The translations under genes were made by a program, and so were the position numbers. A stretch of DNA of 64,000 nt from Ruminiclostridium sufflavum DSM 19573. GTDB taxonomy: Bacteria; Bacillota; Clostridia; Acetivibrionales; DSM-1351. Every line of letters begins with the position of its first letter. The first letter of the stretch is position 1. The notes under the pieces were generated by a model. It was given only the letters and a program-made list of their open reading frames with translations, was not told the origin of the DNA and did no database searches. Positions 34,916 through 42,990 of this stretch are shown here, one piece after another. The stretch spans positions 193,595-257,594 of the forward strand of contig NZ_QKMR01000001.1 of NCBI RefSeq assembly GCF_003208175.1, in the 5' to 3' direction.

Positions 34916-34972
34916 ACTAGTATAGCAACTAAAAAAAATTTTTTCTATGTCTCTGAAATTAAAAAATTTTTT
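34916..34972 (-). promoter_or_regulatory. Promoter region of the orotate-catabolic operon with A-tracts
   Basis: On the minus strand TGCTATACT is an extended -10 (TATACT at 34919-34924) about 45 nt before the amidohydrolase ATG; no consensus -35 is seen. Upstream lie two A/T tracts, A8T6 (34931-34944) and A6T6 (34961-34972), centred 28 nt apart, which should bend the DNA and could replace a -35 or assist an activator. Confidence 0.5.
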
Positions 34973-34986
34973 AGAAATTTGTCAAA

Positions 34987-35019
34987 AAAAACAAAGAAAC
35001 CAAAGGTTTCTTTGTTTTT
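34987..35019 (-). terminator. Terminator of the pucR-like gene
   Basis: AAAACAAAGAAACC and GGTTTCTTTGTTTT form a perfect stem with a 3-nt loop followed on the minus strand by a T-run. It touches the stop codon of the regulator gene and separates it from the operon it probably controls. Confidence 0.9.
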
Positions 35020-36209
35020 CATAATTCCTTGTTATTTCGATTAATCTTATCTATCAGAACAGCCAAATGCAGTTTAAAGTTATCATTGTTATCCTTAATA
35101 TCCAAGCCCGTTATTTCATGAATTCTTTCCAGCCTGTACTTTATTGTATTTTTATGAACGTATAGGCTGTCCGCCGTCTTTTCTATACTTGCATTACATT
35201 CATAATAAGTATTCAGTGTACTGAGCAGTTCCTTATTCGTAACAGGCTTCAAAATTTTCTCGGAAAATTCTTTTGTGTCCTCCTTAAAAAGGTTATTCAA
35301 AACACAATACATTTCTATGTCCTCATAATTGTATACCTTTTCTCTCGGCCGGAATAAATACCCTGTGCGAACAGCCTTTAAGGCATTAAAGTAAGTATAT
35401 TTTATACCTTTTATGTTTTTCTCTATAGTTCCATAACCAATTTTAACATCAATATCCTTTAAATAGTATTCCAACTGTTTTTCAGCTTCCTTCTCAATAA
35501 AAAAAAGGCCCTTCAAAACAGCTTCGGCACTGCATGCTTTAAATATAATCGAAATATCATTTTTCATTGATATCATTCCATTTGGAGAAATTTCACTTTG
35601 CTTAGCGGCATATTGTGCAAGAGCCTTGCCAACCCGCACCAAGCTGTCCGATTCCTCCCGGGAGGGTTCAAATCCGCTTGGAAAGCTGAAATTCATGGAG
35701 GTATAAAAGCTTCCCTCCACCAAAACTCCCAGCAAACGACCTCTTTCAATCATCAGGTTCTCATCGTTATAGTTATCAAAAATAATATCCTTAAGGTACT
35801 TTTCTATGACGATATTTACATCCTTATCCTCCAGTATAGCCGTCATGACACAAATAATAATATCATTATAGTGAACATCATAGGGTATTTCGAGCAAGGG
35901 TATTTTACAGGCATCAGCTGTTTTTACCAGTTCATCGGCTATTTCCTTCACATATTGTCCGGTTTTTATTGCTATACATGAGCAGGAGGATTTAGACAGC
36001 TTCTCAATCAGCTGACATTGCAAGCCTACATCATTTCGTACGGAATAAAGGCTTGTAATCAGAAAATCATTCCCTCGAAGCCATTTAGTTATATCAGGTA
36101 CTTCCATTACCGTCACATACCCTACTCTGTTATCAAGCCCGTTATGTCCGCCGATAATCCTCAGGGTTCTCAATGCCGGAAGCTCCAATACATTTTTTAC
36201 AGATATCAT
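35019..36209 (-). CDS. PucR-family transcriptional regulator
   Basis: 396 aa. N-terminal PucR domain (residues 1-125: LPALRTLRIIGGHNGLDNRVGYVTVMEVPD), a central GGDEF-like degenerate region, and a C-terminal PucR-type HTH (about 335-390: LLSTLNTYYECNASIEKTADSLYVHKNTIKYRLERI). PucR activates purine catabolism in Bacillus, and relatives control degradation of ring nitrogen compounds. It lies immediately upstream of the amidohydrolase-pyrCKD-aspA operon on the same strand and is the obvious candidate activator. An AGAGGT ribosome site precedes the ATG. Confidence 0.9.
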   Translation of the reverse strand: MISVKNVLELPALRTLRIIGGHNGLDNRVGYVTVMEVPDITKWLRGNDFLITSLYSVRNDVGLQCQLIEKLSKSSCSCIAIKTGQYVKEIADELVKTADACKIPLLEIPYDVHYNDIIICVMTAILEDKDVNIVIEKYLKDIIFDNYNDENLMIERGRLLGVLVEGSFYTSMNFSFPSGFEPSREESDSLVRVGKALAQYAAKQSEISPNGMISMKNDISIIFKACSAEAVLKGLFFIEKEAEKQLEYYLKDIDVKIGYGTIEKNIKGIKYTYFNALKAVRTGYLFRPREKVYNYEDIEMYCVLNNLFKEDTKEFSEKILKPVTNKELLSTLNTYYECNASIEKTADSLYVHKNTIKYRLERIHEITGLDIKDNNDNFKLHLAVLIDKINRNNKEL

Positions 36210-36243
36210 ATCTTACCTCTGCTTAATTATATGCTGCTTACCA

Positions 36244-36353
36244 AAGTCAATTACTATCGGCTAAAGAACCGATGATATCGGCCGATAGCTTGGGTTGAAA
36301 GCCTTCGCGGCGACAGAATATCAGGCGATATTCATATCTGCCCTAATTGGCTT
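36244..36353. repeat. MITE-like repeat upstream of the pucR-like gene
   Basis: The ends are AAGTCAATTA and TAATTGGCTT, imperfect terminal inverted repeats 110 bp apart. Inside are TATCGG/CCGATA palindromes and a GCCTTCGCGGCGACAGAATA block that recurs at 45726 and, altered, at 54943. The left end sits 35 nt before the pucR start. Confidence 0.75.
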
Positions 36354-36408
36354 ATATATTCTAGGATATCCTATATAAAACCGAAAAATACCGTAAAAAT
36401 AATTATCG

Positions 36409-36450
36409 AAGCCAATTACTATCGGCTAAAGTGGAATCATATCGGACAGT
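36409..36450. repeat. Partial MITE-like repeat
   Basis: AAGCCAATTACTATCGGCTA repeats the left end of the element 165 nt away; the other end is not clear. It lies between the membrane MutS and pucR genes. The 36210-36548 gap holds these two repeats and no gene. Confidence 0.65.
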
Positions 36451-36548
36451 ATCCGCATCCGAAACCTTTTATACTCAATTTCATGATAACATAGAATTTG
36501 ATATTTTAAAAGCTGTTGACGACATAACCTGAATTTTCAGCCTCTGAG

Positions 36549-38459
36549 CTATTCCTGTTCTTCAACGCTGACGCCCGCCATCCTCATCAGGTAAATAGCA
36601 TTGCGGGTATCTGATACTCCCCTTCTGAGAAGATAATCAAAGTATATTTTATTGTCATTATAGTATTCCTTAAAGTGATAATTCCTTATATGCCCGTTGC
36701 TCTCCTGCTCCAAATCGGCAAGCTCAAGATCATGTGTTGACACCATCCCCCATGCGGCCTTCTTATCCAGCTGTTTAATAAGCATTTTCGCGCCTATATG
36801 CCTGTCTGCGGAATTAGTTCCTTTAAAAATTTCATCCAATAAGAAAAATACTCTTTCATCCCTGTCAACAGCTTCAACTACCATCTTAACCCTTAATAGC
36901 TCCGCATAAAATGAGGATATGTTTTGTCCGAGATTATCACTTGTTCTCATACATGCATACACCTTTAAAACAGGGCAGCTAAAAGCTTTTGCACAAACAG
37001 GCATCCCTAAATTTGAAAGAATGAGGCTTATTCCCACAGTTCTCAGAAAGGTACTTTTCCCGGACATATTTGACCCCGTAATCAAAAGTATGGGCTGCCT
37101 GCTGTCAAAGCTGATATCATTGCATTTTCTGTTTTTGTCAAGGAGCGGATGTCCCAGCTGCTCGGCACATATTCCCGAGCTAAGGTCTTCTGCTATTTCA
37201 GGCATTATAAACTCTGGATGGTCGTGACTGAGAACAGACATACTGCTTAAAGCCTCCATCTCGCCTATTATGTCAAACCACTCTTCAACAAATCTGCCGC
37301 TGGTCATTTTCCATTTTTCCAAGCTTACCAGGCAGTGAAAATCCCACAAGGTGGCTGCATTTACAACTGCATGCAGGAAATTATACCTGTTGGCAATCAA
37401 TTCCCACAGCTTTGAAAGCCTGTCTATCTGCTTCCATGCCGGCTCCTCCGATTTACCCTTCAGGGAATTTTTCAGACCATTGATGTATGCACTTTCAAAC
37501 CTTTCAGATTCAAATTGCTTTAGAACCGCACTGTATACCTTCAATGTATTGGCATACTTTTCCACCGTTTCAAAGCTTTTGTTCCTGAAATTCACTCTAT
37601 ATGCCAGCATCAAAAACTGAATAATAAAGCCGGCAGCAGGAAGCAAAACAGAAACCACGCCAATTATGGCAAGCATCAGTGATATTATTGTCACAGCCGG
37701 AAGTACAATAATTAAAATTTTAAAGCCGACAGAGCTGTAAAGCTTGTTTTCCTGCTTTGCCCAGCCATATATATCCTCCGGTTTATTCATTGTGTCCAGC
37801 AAGGTCCTGCTTTTTTTCTTACTGCCATAGGCACTGCCTGTTTGCCTGCCTTCATTATTTTTTTCTTCATCCTCAAGCAAGGATATATTTTTATTTGATA
37901 TCAGTGCATTCGATAACATTCTATGCCTGAAAGCAAGCTTTCCTGATAATTCAGTCACAGCCTTCTGTCTTTCGGAAATAGCCTTTCTGTTATCAAGAGG
38001 ATTCAACAGCAATTCAGCCAGCTTATGCCTTCCCGAATATGTTGATGTCATGTTAATCATCTGAAATAGTGAGCTTTTCCCGAATATGTCTAAATCATAT
38101 GTGTAATTGTGCTCATGATTTTCGAATTCCTCACCTGTATCGGAAAATTCAGTCCATTTTCCGTTTATTCTTTTTAAGCACATTTTATTTATCTGAAGCA
38201 TAGCTGAAGTATATATTTTTCTCTTTATAATTTTATTGTGAATAACAGCAAGATATATAAATGCAGCTGTAAAAACAATCAACTGGGCCAGCATAAAAAT
38301 AAGCTGGTTAAATATATAGAGAATTACTGCCGCCGCTATTCCAGAAAAAAACACCAACAGCTTATAATTGCCGAGAGAACTGCCTTTTCGCGTGTATATG
38401 CCCAGTTTCGCAGAATATATATCAACCCGTTTACTGTATTTTTTTTCAGGTGCTGTCAT
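36549..38459 (-). CDS. Membrane-associated MutS-like ATPase
   Basis: 636 aa. The C-terminal third is a MutS ATPase domain with Walker A TGSNMSGKSTFLRT, LGQNISSFYAELLRVK, Walker B VFFLLDEIFKGTNSADRH and the STHDLELADL switch. The N-terminal part has no mismatch-recognition domain; instead there are hydrophobic pairs near residues 28-75 and 245-290, so the protein should sit in the membrane. This is a known but little-studied MutS subfamily, and mismatch repair is unlikely. The start at 38459 is set by GGAGG 8 nt upstream. It is probably monocistronic. Confidence 0.88.
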   Translation of the reverse strand: MTAPEKKYSKRVDIYSAKLGIYTRKGSSLGNYKLLVFFSGIAAAVILYIFNQLIFMLAQLIVFTAAFIYLAVIHNKIIKRKIYTSAMLQINKMCLKRINGKWTEFSDTGEEFENHEHNYTYDLDIFGKSSLFQMINMTSTYSGRHKLAELLLNPLDNRKAISERQKAVTELSGKLAFRHRMLSNALISNKNISLLEDEEKNNEGRQTGSAYGSKKKSRTLLDTMNKPEDIYGWAKQENKLYSSVGFKILIIVLPAVTIISLMLAIIGVVSVLLPAAGFIIQFLMLAYRVNFRNKSFETVEKYANTLKVYSAVLKQFESERFESAYINGLKNSLKGKSEEPAWKQIDRLSKLWELIANRYNFLHAVVNAATLWDFHCLVSLEKWKMTSGRFVEEWFDIIGEMEALSSMSVLSHDHPEFIMPEIAEDLSSGICAEQLGHPLLDKNRKCNDISFDSRQPILLITGSNMSGKSTFLRTVGISLILSNLGMPVCAKAFSCPVLKVYACMRTSDNLGQNISSFYAELLRVKMVVEAVDRDERVFFLLDEIFKGTNSADRHIGAKMLIKQLDKKAAWGMVSTHDLELADLEQESNGHIRNYHFKEYYNDNKIYFDYLLRRGVSDTRNAIYLMRMAGVSVEEQE

Positions 38460-38590
38460 TGCCATTTCCTCCGTTTAAATTGAATTATAGTATATGCCGG
38501 ATACCACTAATGCATATGATACCAATCTTTACAGTAAAATACCATATTAATTTTTACAGATAGCAACGAAATACCATTTCCCTTTAAAAC

Positions 38591-38633
38591 CCTAAAAAGT
38601 ATGGTATCAAAAACATATGCTTCTGATACCATA
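38591..38633 (-). terminator. Terminator of the xylanase gene
   Basis: TATGGTATC and GATACCATA form a 9-bp stem; on the minus strand CTTTTTAGGG follows. Further GATACCA and ATACCAT fragments lie at 38500-38580, so this stretch is repetitive. Confidence 0.7.
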
Positions 38634-38668
38634 CCCTAACATTGATTTATTTTATTTGTAAAAAGCGC

Positions 38669-39862
38669 CTATACCGGAAGTGTTGTTATTATTTTAAGCA
38701 GATATTTCTTCATTATCGCAAGATCCAATGCATCTATTGTTCCGCTTTTATCCAGATCAGCGGCAAGCTTTCCGTCCTTGGAGGAGAAGTCGCTTATCTG
38801 CCCAAGCAAGTACTGCTTTAATTGCGCATTATCGATGGCATCCACTGCCTTGTCGCCGTTCAGATCTCCGTATATAAAAGCAGGCTCCGGTTCTCCGCCG
38901 TGCGTAGACATATATTCCTTGAGCCACTTCATTGCGGCACGTTCAGTATTATTTGAATTCAGTATACCTGTACCGGATCTCCATGTTTTCCCTTCAACAT
39001 AGCCCCAGAGTGTTACACCCTTAACATTAGGGTTCTCCCAGAAAACAGGGAATTTTTCCTTATATCTTTGCATCTGTGTGTTTTCATCGCCTGTCATATC
39101 CAGCTCTGACACATATATAGGAAGCCCTGTTGCCGATAATTTATTAAGAACTGTATTCATAGTGCTTACGGTAACTGTATCCATATTGAAGTTATGGCAT
39201 TGTATTCCTATGCCATCCACCAATCCTCTGGCCTTCAGGAGATTTATAATAGTAAGATAATTATTAGTTGCATTGACATCGCTTATTATCCCATATTCAT
39301 TTATAAGCAGCTTACTGTTAGGGAAAGCCTGCCTTGCCTGCTCGAATGACCAGATAATCCAATCCCAGCCCGTTGTGCCGGCTCCTCCGATTGCATTTCT
39401 GTAGGATGCCGGAGCATGCAGCGGCTCATTAACAACATCTACAAATTGTGTATCCGGATACCTTTTTCCTGCAGCCTGAATCCACTCCAGAACCTCAGCC
39501 TTCTGGTCGGCCTGAGAAAGCCCTCCTATCCAGCCTGGCTCCTGACTTCCCCATACAAGTGTATGAAACTTGAACGGCATATTTTTGCTTTTCGCGTAAT
39601 TGTAAATCAAATCTACATTTCCCCAATTGAAGCTGTCTCTGCTTGGCTCTGCAGATCCCCACTTACTGGCATTTTCAGGTGTTACCTGATTCCAGTAAGT
39701 GTCATAATCAGCAGGAACACTGGAAGCAATAATATTCCCCAGAAATTTTTCACCGGAAGACATACCAGCAGCGCTGGCCAAGCCTGACGGTAAAAGAGCT
39801 GAAAGCATGGCCGCCGATAATATCAGTGCCGCACCTCTTTTAAAAATTTTTGAACATTGCAT
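38669..39862 (-). CDS. GH10 endo-1,4-beta-xylanase with type I dockerin
   Basis: 397 aa. Signal peptide (residues 1-32, ending GLASAAG), GH10 barrel (about 35-322) with acid/base Glu146 in VVNEPLH and nucleophile Glu253 in YVSELDM, then a type I dockerin (331-392) with two calcium-loop repeats GDLNGDKAVDAID and DLDKSGTIDALD. The dockerin would plug the enzyme into a scaffoldin cohesin on a cellulosome. Ala-Ile and Ala-Leu at the specificity positions resemble C. cellulolyticum rather than C. thermocellum (Ser-Thr). The gene stands alone with its own terminator, away from any cip-cel cluster. Confidence 0.95.
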   Translation of the reverse strand: MQCSKIFKRGAALILSAAMLSALLPSGLASAAGMSSGEKFLGNIIASSVPADYDTYWNQVTPENASKWGSAEPSRDSFNWGNVDLIYNYAKSKNMPFKFHTLVWGSQEPGWIGGLSQADQKAEVLEWIQAAGKRYPDTQFVDVVNEPLHAPASYRNAIGGAGTTGWDWIIWSFEQARQAFPNSKLLINEYGIISDVNATNNYLTIINLLKARGLVDGIGIQCHNFNMDTVTVSTMNTVLNKLSATGLPIYVSELDMTGDENTQMQRYKEKFPVFWENPNVKGVTLWGYVEGKTWRSGTGILNSNNTERAAMKWLKEYMSTHGGEPEPAFIYGDLNGDKAVDAIDNAQLKQYLLGQISDFSSKDGKLAADLDKSGTIDALDLAIMKKYLLKIITTLPV

Positions 39863-39930
39863 ACCCCTTTTTCCCCCTTAATTTTTTTATTGAAAACTAT
39901 TTATGCTTACAGAATATCAGCTGCAGATAT

Positions 39931-39983
39931 ACCGACCCCGTTCAGGCAAAAAATTTAGCAAAGCTTTCACGGCGGTACGCAGG
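39931..39983 (-). repeat. Divergent copy of the hairpin repeat upstream of the xylanase
   Basis: On the minus strand it reads GCGTACCGCCGTGAAAGC then TTTGCTAAATTTTTTGCC, matching the elements at 6396 and 42707, but the anti-ribosome-site is changed (ACCGCC) and it lies 69 nt before the start. The rest of the 39863-40211 gap holds a terminator and no gene. Confidence 0.55.
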
Positions 39984-40100
39984 TTTTCACAGCCCGAAAA
40001 TTCACTATGCTTGTACAAGCTCTGTTTTCAAGCCCTTCAAACTAATCTGCTGTAATTATTCATAAGCATATACAGCTTCCAATTCCATATATATGTACGC

Positions 40101-40144
40101 AAAAAACACCTACACTATATAATGCGTATGTGTCAGGTGTTTTT
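40101..40144. terminator. Terminator of the acyl-CoA synthetase / inositol monophosphatase operon
   Basis: ACACCTACAC and GTGTCAGGTGT form a stem with one bulge, flanked by A6 and T5, so it can act in both directions. It lies about 70 nt after the monophosphatase stop codon. Confidence 0.8.
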
Positions 40145-40211
40145 ATGTAGTTAAAGCAATTTTTTATTTACAATTATCGAATAACTATTACATTTTTTTC
40201 TATTTAAGTAT

Positions 40212-40997
40212 CTATATAACAGCCCTTATTAACTCATCGTGAATATACCCATTTGTGACAATAGCGGCTGCTTTACTTAAATAGCTGAGTCTTTTGCCCT
40301 GCCAGTCTGTAATTCTGCCTCCTGCCTCTTCCAATATTATGGATGCCCCTGCATAGTCCCAAGGCTGAAGCTCCATTTCATAAAAGCCATCCGAACGGCC
40401 GGCGGCAACGTTACAGATATCTAATGCGGCTGAGCCTGTACGTCTGACATCACGGCATTTCAGGAAAACATTTCTGGTGACTCTAAAGGTCTCGTCAGCC
40501 TTTTCCCTGTCATAAGGAGATGTTCCAAAGGTCAGCAGGCTATCCTTAAGCAGCCTGTTGTCCGTCACTCTTATTTTCTGATTATTTACAAATGCGCCCT
40601 TCCCTTTCTGTGCGGTAAACATCTCTTCTAAATAGGGGTTATATACTATTCCGGCACAGGGTACCCCTTCTGCAAAAAGCCCCAGCGCAACAGCGGAATA
40701 TTTGAATCCGTACATCAAATTCGTTGTGCCGTCAACAGGATCAAGAATCCATGTATATTTCCCAAATGAGTATTCATTCCCGATTGTTTCCTCAGCTATG
40801 ATATTGCTTTCCGGAAGTATAGCCTTCAAGCCTCCGATAATTTTCTCCTGAACCCGTATATCGATTTCTGTTACAAAATTAGCCGTACCGCTTTTGGAAA
40901 ACACCTTTTTATCATCCATACTGCTGAGAAGCATTTTCCCGGCTTCTCTTACTAACTTTACTGCCTCTTCCACTATTGATTCCTCTATTGTTTTCAT
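40212..40997 (-). CDS. Inositol monophosphatase family protein
   Basis: 261 aa, normal SuhB/IMPase size. Metal-binding motifs are EETIGNE, WILDPVDGTTNLMYG, and PWDYAGASIILEEAGGRITD near residues 212-232. It hydrolyses myo-inositol phosphate or a related sugar phosphate, or acts as SuhB-like or FBPase-like enzyme; sequence does not decide. It overlaps the acyl-CoA synthetase gene by 4 nt (ATGA), so both are translated from one mRNA. Confidence 0.93.
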   Translation of the reverse strand: MKTIEESIVEEAVKLVREAGKMLLSSMDDKKVFSKSGTANFVTEIDIRVQEKIIGGLKAILPESNIIAEETIGNEYSFGKYTWILDPVDGTTNLMYGFKYSAVALGLFAEGVPCAGIVYNPYLEEMFTAQKGKGAFVNNQKIRVTDNRLLKDSLLTFGTSPYDREKADETFRVTRNVFLKCRDVRRTGSAALDICNVAAGRSDGFYEMELQPWDYAGASIILEEAGGRITDWQGKRLSYLSKAAAIVTNGYIHDELIRAVI

Positions 40998-42703
40998 TTA
41001 AGCTCCTGATACCTCTTTATCTTTTTTGTTGTTGTTTTTTCAAATTCACTGTCCTGAAGAGTAAATTCCTTTACAGCCTTATAATTGACTAATTCCTTAT
41101 TTATCTTCTTGACTTCGGAGCCTATCAAAGCAGTTATATCCTGTTCTGAAATAATACCTTCCTTTATATCCTCTTCAATTTTTTCCTTGTCCGGAACTAT
41201 TTTTGCGCAAACAATTATATCATCTTTGTCATCACGCCCATAAACCAAGGCTTCTTTAATATAATCACTTCTGCCAAGAAGAGTCTCTATCTCTTCAGGA
41301 TACACATTCTTGCCATTTTTAGTTAAAATCATGTTTTTCATTCTTCCGGTTATGTGAATAAATCCGTCTGAATCAAAATATCCCATATCTCCGGTATAAA
41401 ACCAGCCGTCTTTGACAGCTGCATCGGTTGCTTCCTTATTTTCATAATACCCCAGCATAACACTCGGGCCTGATACCTTAATTTCGCCTATTCCATCTGA
41501 ACTGGGGCTGTCTATGACTACCTTCAGTCCCGGAAGAGGCAGACCTGCGGCATCAAACTTGAACCAGCAATCTCTGTTTAATGCGACTATCGGTGCACAT
41601 TCAGTCAGTCCGTATCCCTGTACAAGCTTTATACCGATATCCTTAAATCCCTTTGATACCTCAGGATTAATTGCAGCGGCTCCGCTTATAAACAACCTCA
41701 GATGCCCGCCCAAGGCTTCATGAATTTCTGAAAAAAGCGTTCTTTTAACATCTAAATGAAATATGCTTAATATATTACTCAGCTTGATTGCAAATTTAAG
41801 CTTTTTCTCCGCACCCGGCTTCTTTTTGACTGTATTGATAAGCTGCTTGTAAATTGATTCAAAAACAAGAGGAACTCCATTCATAACTGTACATTTTGAT
41901 TCTCTCAGATTTTTGACAATATGCCTTAGCCCCTCGCAATATGCTATTGTACAGCCTCTGTACATCTGGCAAAGAAAACCGCAGGTACATTCGTAGGTGT
42001 GATGGGGAGGCAATACGGACAGAAAAACATCCTTATCATCAATATACAGCATAGAACACATAGCCATCAAATTTGCAGCAATATTTCTGTGTGAAAGCAT
42101 AACTGCCTTTGACTTATCAGTAGTTCCAGATGTAAACAAAAGTATCTTCATTTCTTCATTATCAATTTCCGCATCAAGAAACTCCCGGCTGCCTTGTTCA
42201 AGCAGCTCATACCCTTTTTTAAGCAGCTTCCCATAGGATATCTGTCCTCCGGTATCCTCTTCTAAATCCATATTTATAAAATATTTGCAGGTATCTGCAC
42301 TCTTCATTATCTTTTCAATCTTTGCGGAAACACTACCCGAAAAAATAACAGCATCTGAGTAGCTCCTCTGTATGCAATTTTCTATTTCATTCTGAGGAAG
42401 CTCTCTGTCCAGAGGAACAACAATACCTGTACCGTTGCAGACTCCCAGATATGACGTAGACCATTCGTATCTGTTTTCACCTATTATTGCAATCCTTTTA
42501 TCCTTCAGTCCCAAGCTTATCAACGCAGTTCCCAAAGCATCTATATCCGATTTGTATTTTCTGAAGGATACAGGAATGTAATCCTGATTCCCCTTCTCCT
42601 TAACTAAAAATGCAGGCTTATCAGAATATAAATTTGCACTTTGTTCAAGCATATCTCTTAGATTGGAAATTTCTCTAACCTCATATAAGGGTTTGTTTTT
42701 CAT
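40994..42703 (-). CDS. AMP-forming long-chain acyl-CoA synthetase (FadD-like)
   Basis: 569 aa. ATP-binding loop LLFTSGTTDKSKAVMLSHRN, LVQGYGLTECAPIVALNR, WFYTGDMGYFDSDGFIHITGR and a C-terminal lid Lys in the TTKKIKR tail identify the ANL superfamily; overall it is closest to long-chain fatty-acid CoA ligases. It activates fatty acids at the cytoplasmic face of the membrane. The ATG at 42703 has GGAGG 5 nt upstream inside a hairpin repeat; the longer frame to 42730 is part of that repeat. Co-translated with the monophosphatase. Confidence 0.92.
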   Translation of the reverse strand: MKNKPLYEVREISNLRDMLEQSANLYSDKPAFLVKEKGNQDYIPVSFRKYKSDIDALGTALISLGLKDKRIAIIGENRYEWSTSYLGVCNGTGIVVPLDRELPQNEIENCIQRSYSDAVIFSGSVSAKIEKIMKSADTCKYFINMDLEEDTGGQISYGKLLKKGYELLEQGSREFLDAEIDNEEMKILLFTSGTTDKSKAVMLSHRNIAANLMAMCSMLYIDDKDVFLSVLPPHHTYECTCGFLCQMYRGCTIAYCEGLRHIVKNLRESKCTVMNGVPLVFESIYKQLINTVKKKPGAEKKLKFAIKLSNILSIFHLDVKRTLFSEIHEALGGHLRLFISGAAAINPEVSKGFKDIGIKLVQGYGLTECAPIVALNRDCWFKFDAAGLPLPGLKVVIDSPSSDGIGEIKVSGPSVMLGYYENKEATDAAVKDGWFYTGDMGYFDSDGFIHITGRMKNMILTKNGKNVYPEEIETLLGRSDYIKEALVYGRDDKDDIIVCAKIVPDKEKIEEDIKEGIISEQDITALIGSEVKKINKELVNYKAVKEFTLQDSEFEKTTTKKIKRYQELK

Positions 42704-42706
42704 ACT

Positions 42707-42761
42707 AACCTCCACGCCCAATCCGGGCACAAAAATTTGGCAAGACTTCGTGGAGGTACGC
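42707..42761 (-). repeat. Hairpin repeat that can mask the acyl-CoA synthetase ribosome site
   Basis: On the minus strand ACCTCCACG and CGTGGAGGT are fully complementary and lie 31 nt apart, the second being the ribosome site of the gene that starts at 42703. An inner GCCC/GGGC stem differs in sequence from the copy at 6396 but keeps pairing. Confidence 0.75.
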
Positions 42762-42797
42762 AGTTAATTTGCAACCATGTCTTAATTCCTTCAAGCT

Positions 42798-42850
42798 AAC
42801 CTCCACACCCAATTCGGGCACAAAAATTCGGCAAAGACTTCTTGGAGCTG
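42798..42850 (-). repeat. Second hairpin repeat, upstream of the first
   Basis: CCAAGAAGTCTTTGCC, AATTTTTGTGCCC, GAATT, GGGTGTGGAGGTTAGC on the minus strand repeats the previous element after 91 nt. The 5' anti-ribosome-site is degraded (AGCTCC). Only a four-codon ORF follows its GGAGG. Confidence 0.65.
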
Positions 42851-42990
42851 TTTTGCCAGCCTCCGCACTAAATATCAATTACAAAATCGCACTAAATGAT
42901 TTTATCATATTTTCTTGTATTATGTCACATATCAATAAATATTAATATAATTGATTTAGTATAAATAAATTTATTTAGCTAAAAGCACAA

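Noticed and set aside
36549..38459. Canonical MutS2 or MutS1 mismatch-repair protein
   Set aside because: No mismatch-binding, Smr or connector domain is present, and there are membrane segments in the N-terminal half.
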